Of a DNA stretch of 32,879 nt, positions 16,666 through 25,307 are shown piece by piece. A program made the position numbers and the translations under genes. Numbering within the stretch: the stretch's first letter is position 1; the number at the start of each line of letters is the position of its first letter. Source of the stretch: Gammaproteobacteria bacterium (GTDB lineage Bacteria > Pseudomonadota > Gammaproteobacteria > Pseudomonadales > CAMLJR01); the NCBI GenBank assembly GCA_029265075.1, contig JAJUJZ010000020.1, positions 1 through 32,879 of the forward strand, in the 5' to 3' direction. The notes beneath the pieces were generated by a model. The model searched no databases. It was not told the origin of the DNA and worked only from the letters and a program-made list of their open reading frames with translations.

Positions 16666-19216
16666 TCACCTCGCACTGGTGAGCAGCGGAAATACGGCAA
16701 TCGTAAACACTGTGACCGCAGCGGTCAGCGCCATAAAATGCCAATAGAGGCCGATGTTCTGAATATCCATATCATGCTGTGGCGTCAGGCGTCGCCGCCA
16801 GCGCCGCGCCATGCAATAGGCCTGCATGATCACACCGGCACCAATATGCAGGGTCAGCCACACCACCAGCGCCCAGGTGATCGCCGGATAGACATGTTCA
16901 GTTGGGCGCATACCGTTGAACCACGGACCCGCCATCAGCGCCGCTGCTCCTGCCACGCCGCAGAGCACACTGGCAGCCAGATCCAGCTGGTACCGGACGT
17001 TGCGATCCTCACGATTGTCGTGCCGCGCCCTGAGCGTCAGCAGCCAGCTGGCCAGCAGCAGAAGCAGTGCAGCAACGGGCCATCCGATACCCGGACCCGG
17101 CAGTGCGGCGGGCGGAAAGTCGGCGCTGATTGTCCAGTAGAAGAGATAGCCGAACACCAGGCTGAAAAACGCACTCATGTCACCGATCATGGTGATCAGC
17201 ATCGCCCACCAGCCGACCGAATGCCGTCCCGATTCATACAGTGGCAGCCTGAGCCCGAGGCCGACATCCTTTTGCTCTTGCTCCGGGATGATGCTCGTCC
17301 CGGTCCAGAGCCAGAGCAGGATCACCGCCAGCGCCAGCACGGCACTGATCAGAGCCGCTGAGTACCAGGCAAACGTGGCAAAGATAAAGGCGCCGCCGGT
17401 AAAGAGCGCTGCCCACAGCGCCTTGAAGGTGGGGCCGGGCACTCGCTGGCATTGCACGGGCATGGCGTCGAGTGTCGTGGTAATCAGCGTTTCGCGGTGA
17501 CCGTCGGCAGCACCGGGGAGAAAGTAACGGCCGGTATCGACCTCCCGCATCAGTCCCGGCTGATCCCATAGCGGATAGCGGCTGCGAACCACAGGAATCG
17601 AGCGTACCCCCCAGCTTTGGGGTGGCATCTCGGCCAGCCACTCAAGCGTGCCGGCCTGCCAGGGGTTGCGTGGTGCGAATGGCTGTTTTTTGCGCGGCCG
17701 CACCACATCGAACAGCAGTACGGCAACACCTGCCGCCAGCACGTACGCGCCGACGGTGGAGATCAGGTTGAGGGTGTCAAAACCCAGGTTGGGAGCGTAG
17801 GTGTAGACACGCCGTGGCATGCCCAGCAGGCCGGTGAGATGCATCGGCATGAAGGCAACGTTGAAGCCGATGAACATCAGCCAGAATGCCCACCGCCCCA
17901 GTCTGGGTGACAGCAGTTTGCCGGTAGCCAGCGGGAAGAAATAGTGCACACCGGCTGCCACCGGAAACAGCATGCCGCCGATCAGCACATAGTGCAGATG
18001 AGCCACGATGAAATAGGTGTCATGGGCCTGAAAATCGAACGGCGCGAGCGCCACCATCACGCCGGTCAGTCCGCCCAGCACGAAAATCGCCAGCGCACCA
18101 GCCACGAACAGCATCGGCACCGAGCGCGTGAGGCGTCCGGCTAGCAGGGTCGCCAGAAAACAGAAAATCTGCACCCCCGTCGAGATGGCGACGGCCTCCG
18201 ATGCGGCCGAAAAAAAGCCGATAGAGATGTTGGGCATGCCGGTGGTGTACATGTGATGCACCCACAGGCCGAAACTGAGAAAGCCAGTGCCGACAGCAGC
18301 CAGCACTATCCAGCTGTAGCCAACGATGGGCCGCTGGGCGAAGGTGGGGACAATCATCGCTACCAGCGCAATCGAAGGCAGGAAAATGATGTAGACCTCA
18401 GGGTGGCCGAAAATCCAGAACAGGTGTTGCCACAGCAGCGGGTCGCCGCCGCGCGCGGGGTCGAAGAAGGGCCAGTCAAAGGCGCGTTCCAGCTCGAACA
18501 GCAGATCACCGGCAATGAGTGGCGGAAATGCGAACAGGATCATCACGCCGACGACCAGGATGTACCAGGCGTAAAGCGGCATCAGGTTGATGCGCATGCC
18601 GGGCGGGCGCGTCTTGAGTACACCGACAATGAGCTCGACCGCTGCAGCCAGTGATGCCACCTCGATAAAGGACAATCCCAGCAGCCAGATATCCGGGCCC
18701 AGACCGTCCTGGTATTGCGTCGTGAGTGGCGGATACATGAACCAGCCTCCGGCTGGCGCGACGTTGAAAAAAATTGAACCACACACAAATACGCCGCCGA
18801 TCAGAAAGCACCAGAAGCCATAGGCCGACAGGCGCGGAAAGGGGAGATCACGCGCGCCCAGCAGCTGCGGCAGAATCAGGATGGAAAACGCCTCGAAAAT
18901 CGGCACCCCGAACAGAAACATCATGGCCGAGCCGTGCAGCGTGAAAAAGCTGGTTGTAGGTTTCTGCGGAGACAAAATCGTTGTCTGGCACCGCGAGCTG
19001 GGTGCGCATCAGCAGTGCCAGCACGCCGGCAAACAGAAAAAAGAGAAAAGAGACCGCGATGTACCAGAGGCCGACTTCGGAGTTGTTCACTGCTGACCAG
19101 TAGCGCCAGCCGCGCGGCGATAGCCACACGCGCGCCAGTTGCTCCGCCTGGGCAGCCTGTTCCGCACGGCTCGGTGGCGGGCCCGGCGCCGGCAGCACAG
19201 CGGCGACGGGTTTCAT
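16666..19216 (-). CDS. Cytochrome c oxidase subunit I fused to subunit III, interrupted by a one-base frameshift
   Basis: This is the catalytic subunit of a heme-copper oxidase that reduces O2 to water. The N-terminal part reads from ATG 19216 (overlapping the subunit II stop, ATGA) to AETYNQLF; the rest, TLHGSAMMFLF onward, is in another frame. The break is at the five-base run 18944-18948, where one base too many is present; with one base fewer the protein would be about 849 residues. Subunit I landmarks are present: the heme ligand in LHGSAMMF, CuB ligands in GHPEVYIIFLP and WVHHMYTTG, and HLHYVLIGG. From about residue 555 it is subunit III (GWWAMLITMIGDMSAFFSL and later helices). Such I-III fusions are known. 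Without the frameshift it is a normal gene; it is either a sequencing error or a recent mutation. Confidence 0.85.
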
Positions 19217-20217
19217 TGCAGGGCCTCCAGATAAGCGGCCATCGCGGTGATCTCGGCTGCAGGCAGCACCTCGAACGCTGGCATACGGGCATCGGGCTTG
19301 ATCGTGGGCGCATGGCTGATCCAGCGAGCCAGCGTATCGCTGTCAGTCGTCAGCGTGCCGGCGGCCAGTGAGAGCCGACTCCCCACATGTGTGAGATCTG
19401 GTCCGACACGCCCGCCTGCGGCTGTGCCGCGGATGGTGTGGCAGGCACCGCAACCGTTGCGGAGGAAGGCATTGGCCCCGGCGAGCGCCAGTGCGTCTGT
19501 CGGCATCATCGCCGGGGCGCGCTGCGCAGCCAGCCACGCTTCGTATTGCAGGCGCTCGACGACGCGCACCTGCAGCGCCATAAAGGTGTGTGAGGCGCCG
19601 CAGTATTCGGCGCAGGCACCGCGAAAGCTGCCGGTACGGTTCGGTTCCAGCAGCAGGCGTGTGGTGCGGCCGGGAATCATGTCCATTTTTCCGGCCAGTG
19701 CCGGCACCCAGAAAGAATGGATGACGTCGCGACTCTGTAACAGCAACTCAACCGGCTCGTTGACCGGCAGCCAGAGTTCGTTAGCCAGTTCAATCTGGTT
19801 ATCGGTGCCGTCGGGATAGCGTACGCGCCACCAGAACTGTTCGCCGATCACAGTAATGCGAAGCGCGTCGGTGCCCGGCTCGGCGCGCAGTGGGGCCAGC
19901 AGCCAGAGTCCCCACACCAGCAGCGTGGTCAGTACCAGGGTCGGAAAAACTGCGCCGCCGATGATAATGAAGCGGCGCAGTGCGGTGGTGCTCCAGGGCT
20001 GGCGGTCTGTGCGCTGAGCGTACCAGGCGATACCTATCACCAGCGCCCAGATCAGCAGCGCGCCGCCAGCCATCCACCAGAACAGCCCGGCAATCAGCTC
20101 GGCGCCACGGCCGGCCGGGTGCAGCGTCGATTGCGGCAGCGCAGCGGCGATAATAGGAAGACTGAACAGCACCACAGCAGTGCTGCAGATGACGGCCACG
20201 GCCAGGCGCTGCCGCAT
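19213..20217 (-). CDS. Cytochrome c oxidase subunit II with C-terminal cytochrome c domain
   Basis: This 334-residue membrane protein accepts electrons from soluble carriers. It has an N-terminal hydrophobic segment, two membrane helices (about 41-66 and 84-108), then a cupredoxin domain with a complete CuA site: His167, Cys202, Glu204, Cys206, His210 and Met213 (CAEYCGASHTFM). A cytochrome c domain follows, with heme site CGACH (256-260) and axial Met312 in ARMPAF. This II-c fusion (caa3 type) is typical of oxidases that take electrons directly through the attached heme. The start has only a weak ribosome site and overlaps a short upstream reading frame. It is the first clear gene of the oxidase operon. 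Confidence 0.94.
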   Translation of the reverse strand: MRQRLAVAVICSTAVVLFSLPIIAAALPQSTLHPAGRGAELIAGLFWWMAGGALLIWALVIGIAWYAQRTDRQPWSTTALRRFIIIGGAVFPTLVLTTLLVWGLWLLAPLRAEPGTDALRITVIGEQFWWRVRYPDGTDNQIELANELWLPVNEPVELLLQSRDVIHSFWVPALAGKMDMIPGRTTRLLLEPNRTGSFRGACAEYCGASHTFMALQVRVVERLQYEAWLAAQRAPAMMPTDALALAGANAFLRNGCGACHTIRGTAAGGRVGPDLTHVGSRLSLAAGTLTTDSDTLARWISHAPTIKPDARMPAFEVLPAAEITAMAAYLEALQ

Positions 20218-20294
20218 CAGCCATCAGCCGGCGGCAGTTGCGGGGGAAGCAGGGTGATCAGCATGGTGAGCACTCCGAACCAGGGGAAGCTCAC
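20217..20294 (-). CDS. Possible 25-codon leader peptide before the oxidase operon
   Basis: A reading frame starts with GTG at 20294 and ends with a TGA whose last base is the A of the subunit II ATG (TGATG). The peptide contains the hydrophobic stretch FPWFGVLTMLITLLPP; an internal ATG preceded by GGAG would give a 15-residue form. Because the subunit II gene lacks a good ribosome site, coupled re-initiation from this frame is plausible. It may equally be chance, as no homologue is known to me. Confidence 0.25.
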   Translation of the reverse strand: MSFPWFGVLTMLITLLPPQLPPADG

Positions 20295-20342
20295 ACGGGG
20301 ACAGGCGCCGGGCCCAGCAGTTCCGGGTCCGGCAGTGGCAGG

Positions 20343-22130
20343 TCAGTACTCCAGTGGCAGCCAGGGCAGCGGATCACGAGCGCGAGCGCGGGTGGCGAAC
20401 GGCGTGACCTCCGGCAGTACCCAGTCGAGAGCGAAGCGCATCAGTTCGAATTTGCGCCGATACCAGGTATCACTCCCGGCCTGTGGCAGGGCCAGACGGG
20501 CGCTGCGCGCCCACGCCCAGCAGAGCAGGGCGTAGGCAGCCACCTTGAGGTAGTCATCAGCCACCCGCAGCGGCCATTCGCGATCGGCGCTGTCACCAGC
20601 CGCGTGGTTGGCGAGCAGGGCGTCGCTGATGGCTCGCAGCTGATCAAGCTGTTGCGCGAGCGCGACGGCAAATGGCTCCAGCTGGCTGTCACCAGTGCTG
20701 CGACACGCTTCGATCTCCTGCCGGAGCTCAGCTTCCAGTTGCGTCAGGCGAGCGCCATCATCGGCCAGTACCTTGCGCAGCAGCAGATCGATGGCCTGAA
20801 TTTCATTCGTGCCCTCGTAGATCATGGCGACCCGGCTGTCACGCACCGCCTGTTCGATACCGTACTCATGGATGTAACCGTAACCACCCCAGACCTGCAG
20901 CGCATCGTCCGCGCCATAATGGCCGCTTTCAGTCAGGAAAGATTTGAGGATCGGCGTCAGCAGACTGGCGAGGGCTCCACCCCGTTCGCGGCGGTCGGCG
21001 TCGGGATGATGGTCATGTTCATCCAGCAGCAGCCCGGCCCAGTAGGCGAGGACTCGACCGCCCTGGGTGAGCGCCTCCAGTCGCAACAGCTTGCGTCGCA
21101 TGGCGGGATGCAGGGCAATCGGATCGACCGGCGCAGGTGCAACCCCATCCGGGTGAGCGACGGCGCGCATCTGCTGGCGTTCGGCGGCGTAACGGATGGC
21201 ATTCTGCGTGGCAGCTTCGAGATGGCCGAGGCCCTGCAAGGCGACATGCAGACGCGCTGAGTTCATCATCACGAACATGGCACTGAGACCACGGTTGGGT
21301 TTACCGATCAGCCAGCCGGTGGCACCGTCGAAGCTCATCACGCACGTGGCGCTCGCTTTCAGTCCCATTTTCTTTTCGATGCCATCGCAGCGCACATTAT
21401 TGCGGGTGCCATCGGGCAGAATTTTGGGTACCAGCACCAGCGACAAACCGCGGTTGCCCGCCGGTGCACCGGGCAGCCGTGCCAGCACCAGGTGAACGAT
21501 GTTCGCGGTGAGGTTGTGCTCGCCGCCGGAGATAAAAATCTTGCTGCCGGTCACTTTCACTTCATCAGCCCCGTCGGCTACTGGAACTGCCTGCGTGCGC
21601 AGCAGACTCACATCGCTGCCGGCGTGCGCTTCGGTGATGCACATGGTGGCCAGCGTCTCGCCACTGATAATGTCAGCGAGGTAGCGCTCTTTCAGGGTGT
21701 CACTGCCATGGGCGCTGAGGCACTCGACCGCGCCATGCAGAATGCCGGGATACATGGTCCAGCTGTGGTTAGCAGCTGGCAGCATTTCATAGAAAGCGGC
21801 ATTCAGCAGCTGCGGCAAACCCTGGCCACCATGTTCAGGCGGGCAGGCGAGCGCGGCCCAGCCATTTTCAACAAACTGGCGATAGGCGGTACGGCAGCCT
21901 TCCGGTACGGTCACCTCGCCATCCGCCCAGTGACATCCTTCGAGATCGCCTTCGGCATTGGTTGGAGCGAGCACGTCAGAGGCAAAGCGCCCTGCCTCTT
22001 CGAGTACGGCCACCGCAGTGTCGAGATCCATTTCCTCAAAGGCCGGAATCGCGCCCCAGCTTTCGGCGGCGTTCAGCACATCGGCAATGACAAACTGCAT
22101 ATCTCGTAGCGGCGGGTCGTACTTCCACAT
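20343..22130 (-). CDS. Acyl-CoA dehydrogenase, DmdC-like long type
   Basis: This FAD enzyme oxidises an acyl-CoA to a 2-enoyl-CoA. The 595-residue protein starts MWKYDPPLRDMQFVIADVLN, the opening typical of the long group that includes 3-methylmercaptopropionyl-CoA dehydrogenase (DmdC). Further blocks are CITEAHAGSDVSLLRT, ITGSKIFISGGEHN-like (VTGSKIFISGGEH), the catalytic Glu439 in MIYEGTNEIQAIDLL, and a C-terminal helical extension of about 130 residues. The ATG at 22130 follows GAGGAG at eight bases; the longer open frame upstream crosses the promoter and was rejected. The true substrate cannot be told from sequence; many members act on branched or medium-chain acyl-CoAs. Confidence 0.88.
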   Translation of the reverse strand: MWKYDPPLRDMQFVIADVLNAAESWGAIPAFEEMDLDTAVAVLEEAGRFASDVLAPTNAEGDLEGCHWADGEVTVPEGCRTAYRQFVENGWAALACPPEHGGQGLPQLLNAAFYEMLPAANHSWTMYPGILHGAVECLSAHGSDTLKERYLADIISGETLATMCITEAHAGSDVSLLRTQAVPVADGADEVKVTGSKIFISGGEHNLTANIVHLVLARLPGAPAGNRGLSLVLVPKILPDGTRNNVRCDGIEKKMGLKASATCVMSFDGATGWLIGKPNRGLSAMFVMMNSARLHVALQGLGHLEAATQNAIRYAAERQQMRAVAHPDGVAPAPVDPIALHPAMRRKLLRLEALTQGGRVLAYWAGLLLDEHDHHPDADRRERGGALASLLTPILKSFLTESGHYGADDALQVWGGYGYIHEYGIEQAVRDSRVAMIYEGTNEIQAIDLLLRKVLADDGARLTQLEAELRQEIEACRSTGDSQLEPFAVALAQQLDQLRAISDALLANHAAGDSADREWPLRVADDYLKVAAYALLCWAWARSARLALPQAGSDTWYRRKFELMRFALDWVLPEVTPFATRARARDPLPWLPLEY

Positions 22131-22159
22131 ATTGGCTGCTCCTCTGCTTGACTCGCCGG

Positions 22160-22186
22160 ATTGTATTACAGCGCGCAGATATCTGC
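22160..22186 (-). promoter_or_regulatory. Candidate promoter -10 and 12-base palindrome before the acyl-CoA dehydrogenase
   Basis: On the minus strand TACAAT (22165 to 22160) is a 5/6 match to a -10 box. Ten bases upstream lies the perfect palindrome GCAGATATCTGC (22175-22186), in the spacer and -35 region, where a repressor could act. No good -35 hexamer is visible. ACTCGCC occurs on both sides as a direct repeat. Confidence 0.35.
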
Positions 22187-22252
22187 AGACTCGCCAGACA
22201 GTTAGCGGCATCCACGCGCCGAACCATCGATACTTCGTGAGCGTGAAAGAAA

Positions 22253-23692
22253 CTATTTCGGATCTGCCGCCGAAAGTGGCCGTGCAACCTGTTCCAGTGG
22301 CTTGCGTTCCGCAGCGTAACCAAGCCACAGCTCGACGATTGCAGCAACCAGCATCAGCACCGCGCCGAATACATAGCCCCCGCTGATCGCGCTGCGCTCG
22401 CCCGTGCCGATCAGCGCTCCGAATACCAGTGGTCCGGCAACGCCGCCGAGGCCAGTCCCCAGTGCGTAGAACAGCGCGATGGCGAGCGCGCGCACCTCCA
22501 GCGGGAAGCTCTCTGCCACCACCAGATAGGCGGAGCTGGCCGCTGCCGAGGCGAAGAAAAAAACCACGCTCCACGCAAGGGTCTGGCCGACGACATCGAG
22601 CACGCCATAGTTGAACAGCAGTGCAGTAATCAGCAGCAACAGGCCAGAAGTCGCATAGGTCGAGGCGATCATCGGGCGGCGCCCGATGGTATCGAACAGC
22701 GGCCCCAGCAACAGTGGTCCGAGAAAATTGCCAAGCGCAAACGGCAGCAGAAACAGACCGACGCGATCAGCCGCGATGCCGAAAAAGTGGCTCAGTACCA
22801 GCGCATACGTAAAGAAAATGGCGTTGTAGAAAAACGCCTGTGAAGACATCAGCACAACACCGAGTACAGCCCGGCGCGGATAGAGCCTGAACAGCGCCTG
22901 CATCAGACTGACCGGGCCGATAACATCGCGGCGCACATGCAGCCGCACTGTGGGCAGCTCTGCCGCTGGTGCTGAATGGGCGCGTGATTCGATGGCCCGC
23001 ATGATGGCTTCTGCCTCGATCAGCCGGCCATGCATCATCAGCCAGCGCGGACTCTCCGGAATCCAGCGCCGCAGCAGCAGGATGATAACGCCCAGCATGG
23101 CACCGATCAGAAAGCAGGCGCGCCAGCCCCAGTCCGGTGGCAGCACACCGGGTGCCAGCAGGACAACTGAACCAAGGGCGCCGAACGCAGCACCGATCCA
23201 GAAACTACCGTTGACCAGCAGATCGATGCGGCCACGGTAACGCGCGGGAATCAGCTCCTGGATGGCCGAGTTGATGGCCGTGTATTCGCCGCCGATGCCG
23301 GCGCCGGTCAGAAAACGAAAGAAGGCAAACCAGTAGAATTTGGGTGCGAAGGCGCAGGCGGCAGTCGCGAGCAAGTACAGGGCCAGCGTGACCCAGAACA
23401 TTTTTTTGCGGCCAAGCAGGTCCGTCAGCCAGCCAAAAACGAACGCGCCTATGACAGCGCCCGCCAGATAGGCGCTGGCGGCAGTGCCGATCTGCAATTC
23501 GGTGAGCCGTAGCACCGGGCTCTGCTGCAGCGCGCTGGCGACCGCGCCGGCCAGTGTCACCTCCAGCCCGTCGAGAATCCAGGTAATGCCGAGGGCGGCG
23601 ATGACCAGGGTATGAAAGCGACACCATGGCAGCCGGTCGAGCCGTGCGGGGATATCAGTCTCGATAACGGGGCCGGGTAAGATGGGCTTCAC
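22253..23692 (-). CDS. MFS transporter (metabolite/sugar-porter type)
   Basis: This is a 479-residue inner-membrane secondary transporter with about 12 predicted helices. The first helix contains LGITWILDGLEVTLAGAV, the loop between helices 2 and 3 has the MFS motif GWLTDLLGRKKMF, and helices 4-5 carry FRFLTGAGIGGEYTAINSAI and ELIPARYRGR. These resemble the NiaP/SV2-like metabolite:H+ symporter branch. In the second half, GPLFDTIGRRPMI repeats the motif. GTG at 23692 is chosen because AAGGAG lies five bases before it; an ATG at 23857 would add 55 residues overlapping the divergent remnant gene. The substrate is not deducible; aromatic or carboxylic acids are common for this branch. Confidence 0.85.
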   Translation of the reverse strand: MKPILPGPVIETDIPARLDRLPWCRFHTLVIAALGITWILDGLEVTLAGAVASALQQSPVLRLTELQIGTAASAYLAGAVIGAFVFGWLTDLLGRKKMFWVTLALYLLATAACAFAPKFYWFAFFRFLTGAGIGGEYTAINSAIQELIPARYRGRIDLLVNGSFWIGAAFGALGSVVLLAPGVLPPDWGWRACFLIGAMLGVIILLLRRWIPESPRWLMMHGRLIEAEAIMRAIESRAHSAPAAELPTVRLHVRRDVIGPVSLMQALFRLYPRRAVLGVVLMSSQAFFYNAIFFTYALVLSHFFGIAADRVGLFLLPFALGNFLGPLLLGPLFDTIGRRPMIASTYATSGLLLLITALLFNYGVLDVVGQTLAWSVVFFFASAAASSAYLVVAESFPLEVRALAIALFYALGTGLGGVAGPLVFGALIGTGERSAISGGYVFGAVLMLVAAIVELWLGYAAERKPLEQVARPLSAADPK

Positions 23693-23770
23693 GATCACTC
23701 CTTGCTGGTCGGCGTGAACCGGCAACGGAGGCTGTGACCGCAATCGGATCTGATCGGTCGGGGAGAAGCG

Positions 23771-23972
23771 ATGCCAGAGCGGTTTATCCAACGGAACAGC
23801 AGTCGCTATGCCGATGCACTGCTGGCAGAAGCACAGGGGCTGGCGGCGCTGCGGCAAACGCCCGATCTACAACCTCTGCCACTACCTCAACCACTACAAC
23901 CTGTTCGGCAACAGCTATCTCGACGGCTATGAGGCGGGGTTGCGCGGGATCGAGCGCATCGCGGCCCGGTAA
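23771..23972 (+). pseudogene. Fructosamine kinase family gene remnant with internal deletion
   Basis: A good ribosome site (GGGAGAAGCG) leads into ATG 23771 and a peptide ending RYADALLAEAQGLAALR, which looks like the early part of fructosamine/ketosamine-3-kinase proteins (FVK.N....MF.AEA.GLAAL). At about 23850 the match moves to another frame, which reads PIYNLCHYLNHYNLFGNSYL and then DGYEAGLRGIERIAAR to a TAA at 23970-23972. That is the C-terminal signature of the same family (Y.LYH.LNH.NLFG..Y). The two ends together are about 67 codons where the family has about 290, and they are out of frame by one base. The simplest reading is loss of the middle, about 220 codons. Identification is from remembered family patterns. 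Confidence 0.65.
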
Positions 23973-23985
23973 CGGTCCCCTCGCC

Positions 23986-24534
23986 TCACCACATGAGATC
24001 GTCGGGAATCTGGTAAGCGGCGTATGGATCGTCTTCATCCATCGCATCGGCCGGCGCCGTCCGGTCGCGGCTGACGATCACATAGTCCGGGTCGCGCTGC
24101 TGAATTTTTTCGGCCACGACCTTAGGCACCACTTCGTATTTTTCATCCAGCCTGACGATGGCAAGCTTACCGCTGCCGAGCTGGTCCAGCATGGCGGCGG
24201 TGACATAGATCTTCTTGATCCGGGTGCCGTCGGTGAAATTGTAAGCGACCTCGCCGCGGGAGCGGTCGATTCGGCTGTTCTCGATCAGCTGTCTGATCTG
24301 CGCGACGATGGCGCGTTCCTGCGCCTGTCGATCGCGTTCCGCATTGAGCTGGCGGTCGCGCTCCGCCTTCTCCTCAAGGGCACGGCGCGCGTTCTCCTTC
24401 GCTTCGTCCACCGTCTCGATGCGGTGCTTGCGCTGATAATTCTCCTGCTTGCGCTTCTCTTTGGTAATCGCCTTCGCCTTGTTGCGATCGATCAGTCCGG
24501 CCTTCATCAGCTGGTCCTGCAGCGAATTCGCCAT
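23986..24534 (-). CDS. DUF2058 family protein (YaiL-like)
   Basis: The 182-residue cytoplasmic protein opens MANSLQDQLMKAGLIDRNKA followed by a highly charged lysine/arginine/glutamate-rich helix of about 70 residues that is likely a coiled coil. It ends with a compact strand-rich domain (VAYNFTDGTRIKKIYVT and GKLAIVRLDEKYEVVP) and an acidic tail. This order is characteristic of DUF2058, whose E. coli member YaiL has been listed as a nucleoprotein; its function is not firmly known. ATG 24534 is preceded by AGGAG at seven bases; a longer open frame upstream lies in the neighbouring gene. It lies 35 bases after the methyltransferase gene and may be cotranscribed. Confidence 0.9.
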   Translation of the reverse strand: MANSLQDQLMKAGLIDRNKAKAITKEKRKQENYQRKHRIETVDEAKENARRALEEKAERDRQLNAERDRQAQERAIVAQIRQLIENSRIDRSRGEVAYNFTDGTRIKKIYVTAAMLDQLGSGKLAIVRLDEKYEVVPKVVAEKIQQRDPDYVIVSRDRTAPADAMDEDDPYAAYQIPDDLMW

Positions 24535-24569
24535 ATTGTGTCTCCTGAATGCAAATCTCTGGTATGGGT

Positions 24570-25220
24570 TCAGCTGAGCGGCTTGTGTATCAGCGCCACA
24601 TCCGGGGCCGGGATTTCGCACTCCCAGCCGAAGTGCCGTGTCAGCCATCGTACAGTCGATTCACGGTAGAAAACCACGTGGGTCGGGTCGAGCCGGTAGT
24701 GCCAGCGGGCGAACTGAGCGTCGTCGGTCTGGAAGCAGGTCATCAGCCCGAGCCAGCCGCCAGGTCTGAGCAGCGCGTCGAAGCGCTCGAACTCCCGCGC
24801 GGGGTCGTGAAAATGTTCGGCCGCTTCGGTGCAGGTGATGAAATCGTAGCGCTCCTGCAGCGGTGCCGGATCCGGCGCAAAGAAGGGGTCATAGAGTGCG
24901 ATGCTGTGGCCTGCCTCGCGCAGCATTGCGGCCAGCGCCGGGCCTGGTCCACAGCCGTAATCGAGGCCGCGCGCGGGGGCTTTCAATCGCTGCAGCAGAG
25001 GCTCGGCAAGACGGCTGAGAAATGCGCGGTAACCGGGGTCGTTTTCCTCATTGCGATGGTGACGATAATGCGCCAGCTCATCCGCCGCCGACAGGTAGTG
25101 ACACGGCGCGAGAAACCGGGCCTCGCAGCGATGACAGTGCCAGTAGTCGCGCCCGTCGACCTCAACGAGCAGCGCAGCAGCAGGCGAGCGACAGACAGGA
25201 CAAGCGGGTGGAGTGGGCAC
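24570..25220 (-). CDS. Class I SAM-dependent methyltransferase with zinc knuckle
   Basis: The 216-residue protein has two CxxC pairs near its N-terminus (Cys7/Cys10 and Cys29/Cys32, in CPVC and CHRC), a likely structural zinc site. The methyltransferase domain follows: motif I GLDYGCGPGPALAAML at about residues 85-100, an acidic residue in IALYDPFFAPDP, and the post-I segment FITCTEAAEHFHDP, with a C-terminal region containing HVVFYRESTVRWL. This zinc-knuckle arrangement also occurs in families that methylate small molecules or sugars. The start is GTG at 25220 with no clear ribosome site. The substrate is unknown. It is unrelated in layout to the exported methyltransferase at 8148-9002. Confidence 0.85.
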   Translation of the reverse strand: MPTPPACPVCRSPAAALLVEVDGRDYWHCHRCEARFLAPCHYLSAADELAHYRHHRNEENDPGYRAFLSRLAEPLLQRLKAPARGLDYGCGPGPALAAMLREAGHSIALYDPFFAPDPAPLQERYDFITCTEAAEHFHDPAREFERFDALLRPGGWLGLMTCFQTDDAQFARWHYRLDPTHVVFYRESTVRWLTRHFGWECEIPAPDVALIHKPLS

Positions 25221-25307
25221 GGCGACAGCAACGGCGGTGGAAAGCGCGAACTCTAGCAGTCAGCCGCGCTGCTGTCAGGCCCGCCGGCTCCGTCGCCGAT
25301 GGGCAGA

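Noticed and set aside
20238-21260. 340-codon plus-strand frame opposite the acyl-CoA dehydrogenase
   Set aside because: The opposite strand carries a complete acyl-CoA dehydrogenase with catalytic residues; this frame is a shadow.
22131-22574. Extension of the acyl-CoA dehydrogenase by 148 residues
   Set aside because: The extra part overlaps the MFS gene and the promoter, and the family start MWKYDPPLRD with GAGGAG is at 22130.
23734-24669. 311-codon plus-strand frame spanning the kinase relic and DUF2058
   Set aside because: It is antisense to the intact DUF2058 gene, and the relic's two similarity segments are in other frames.
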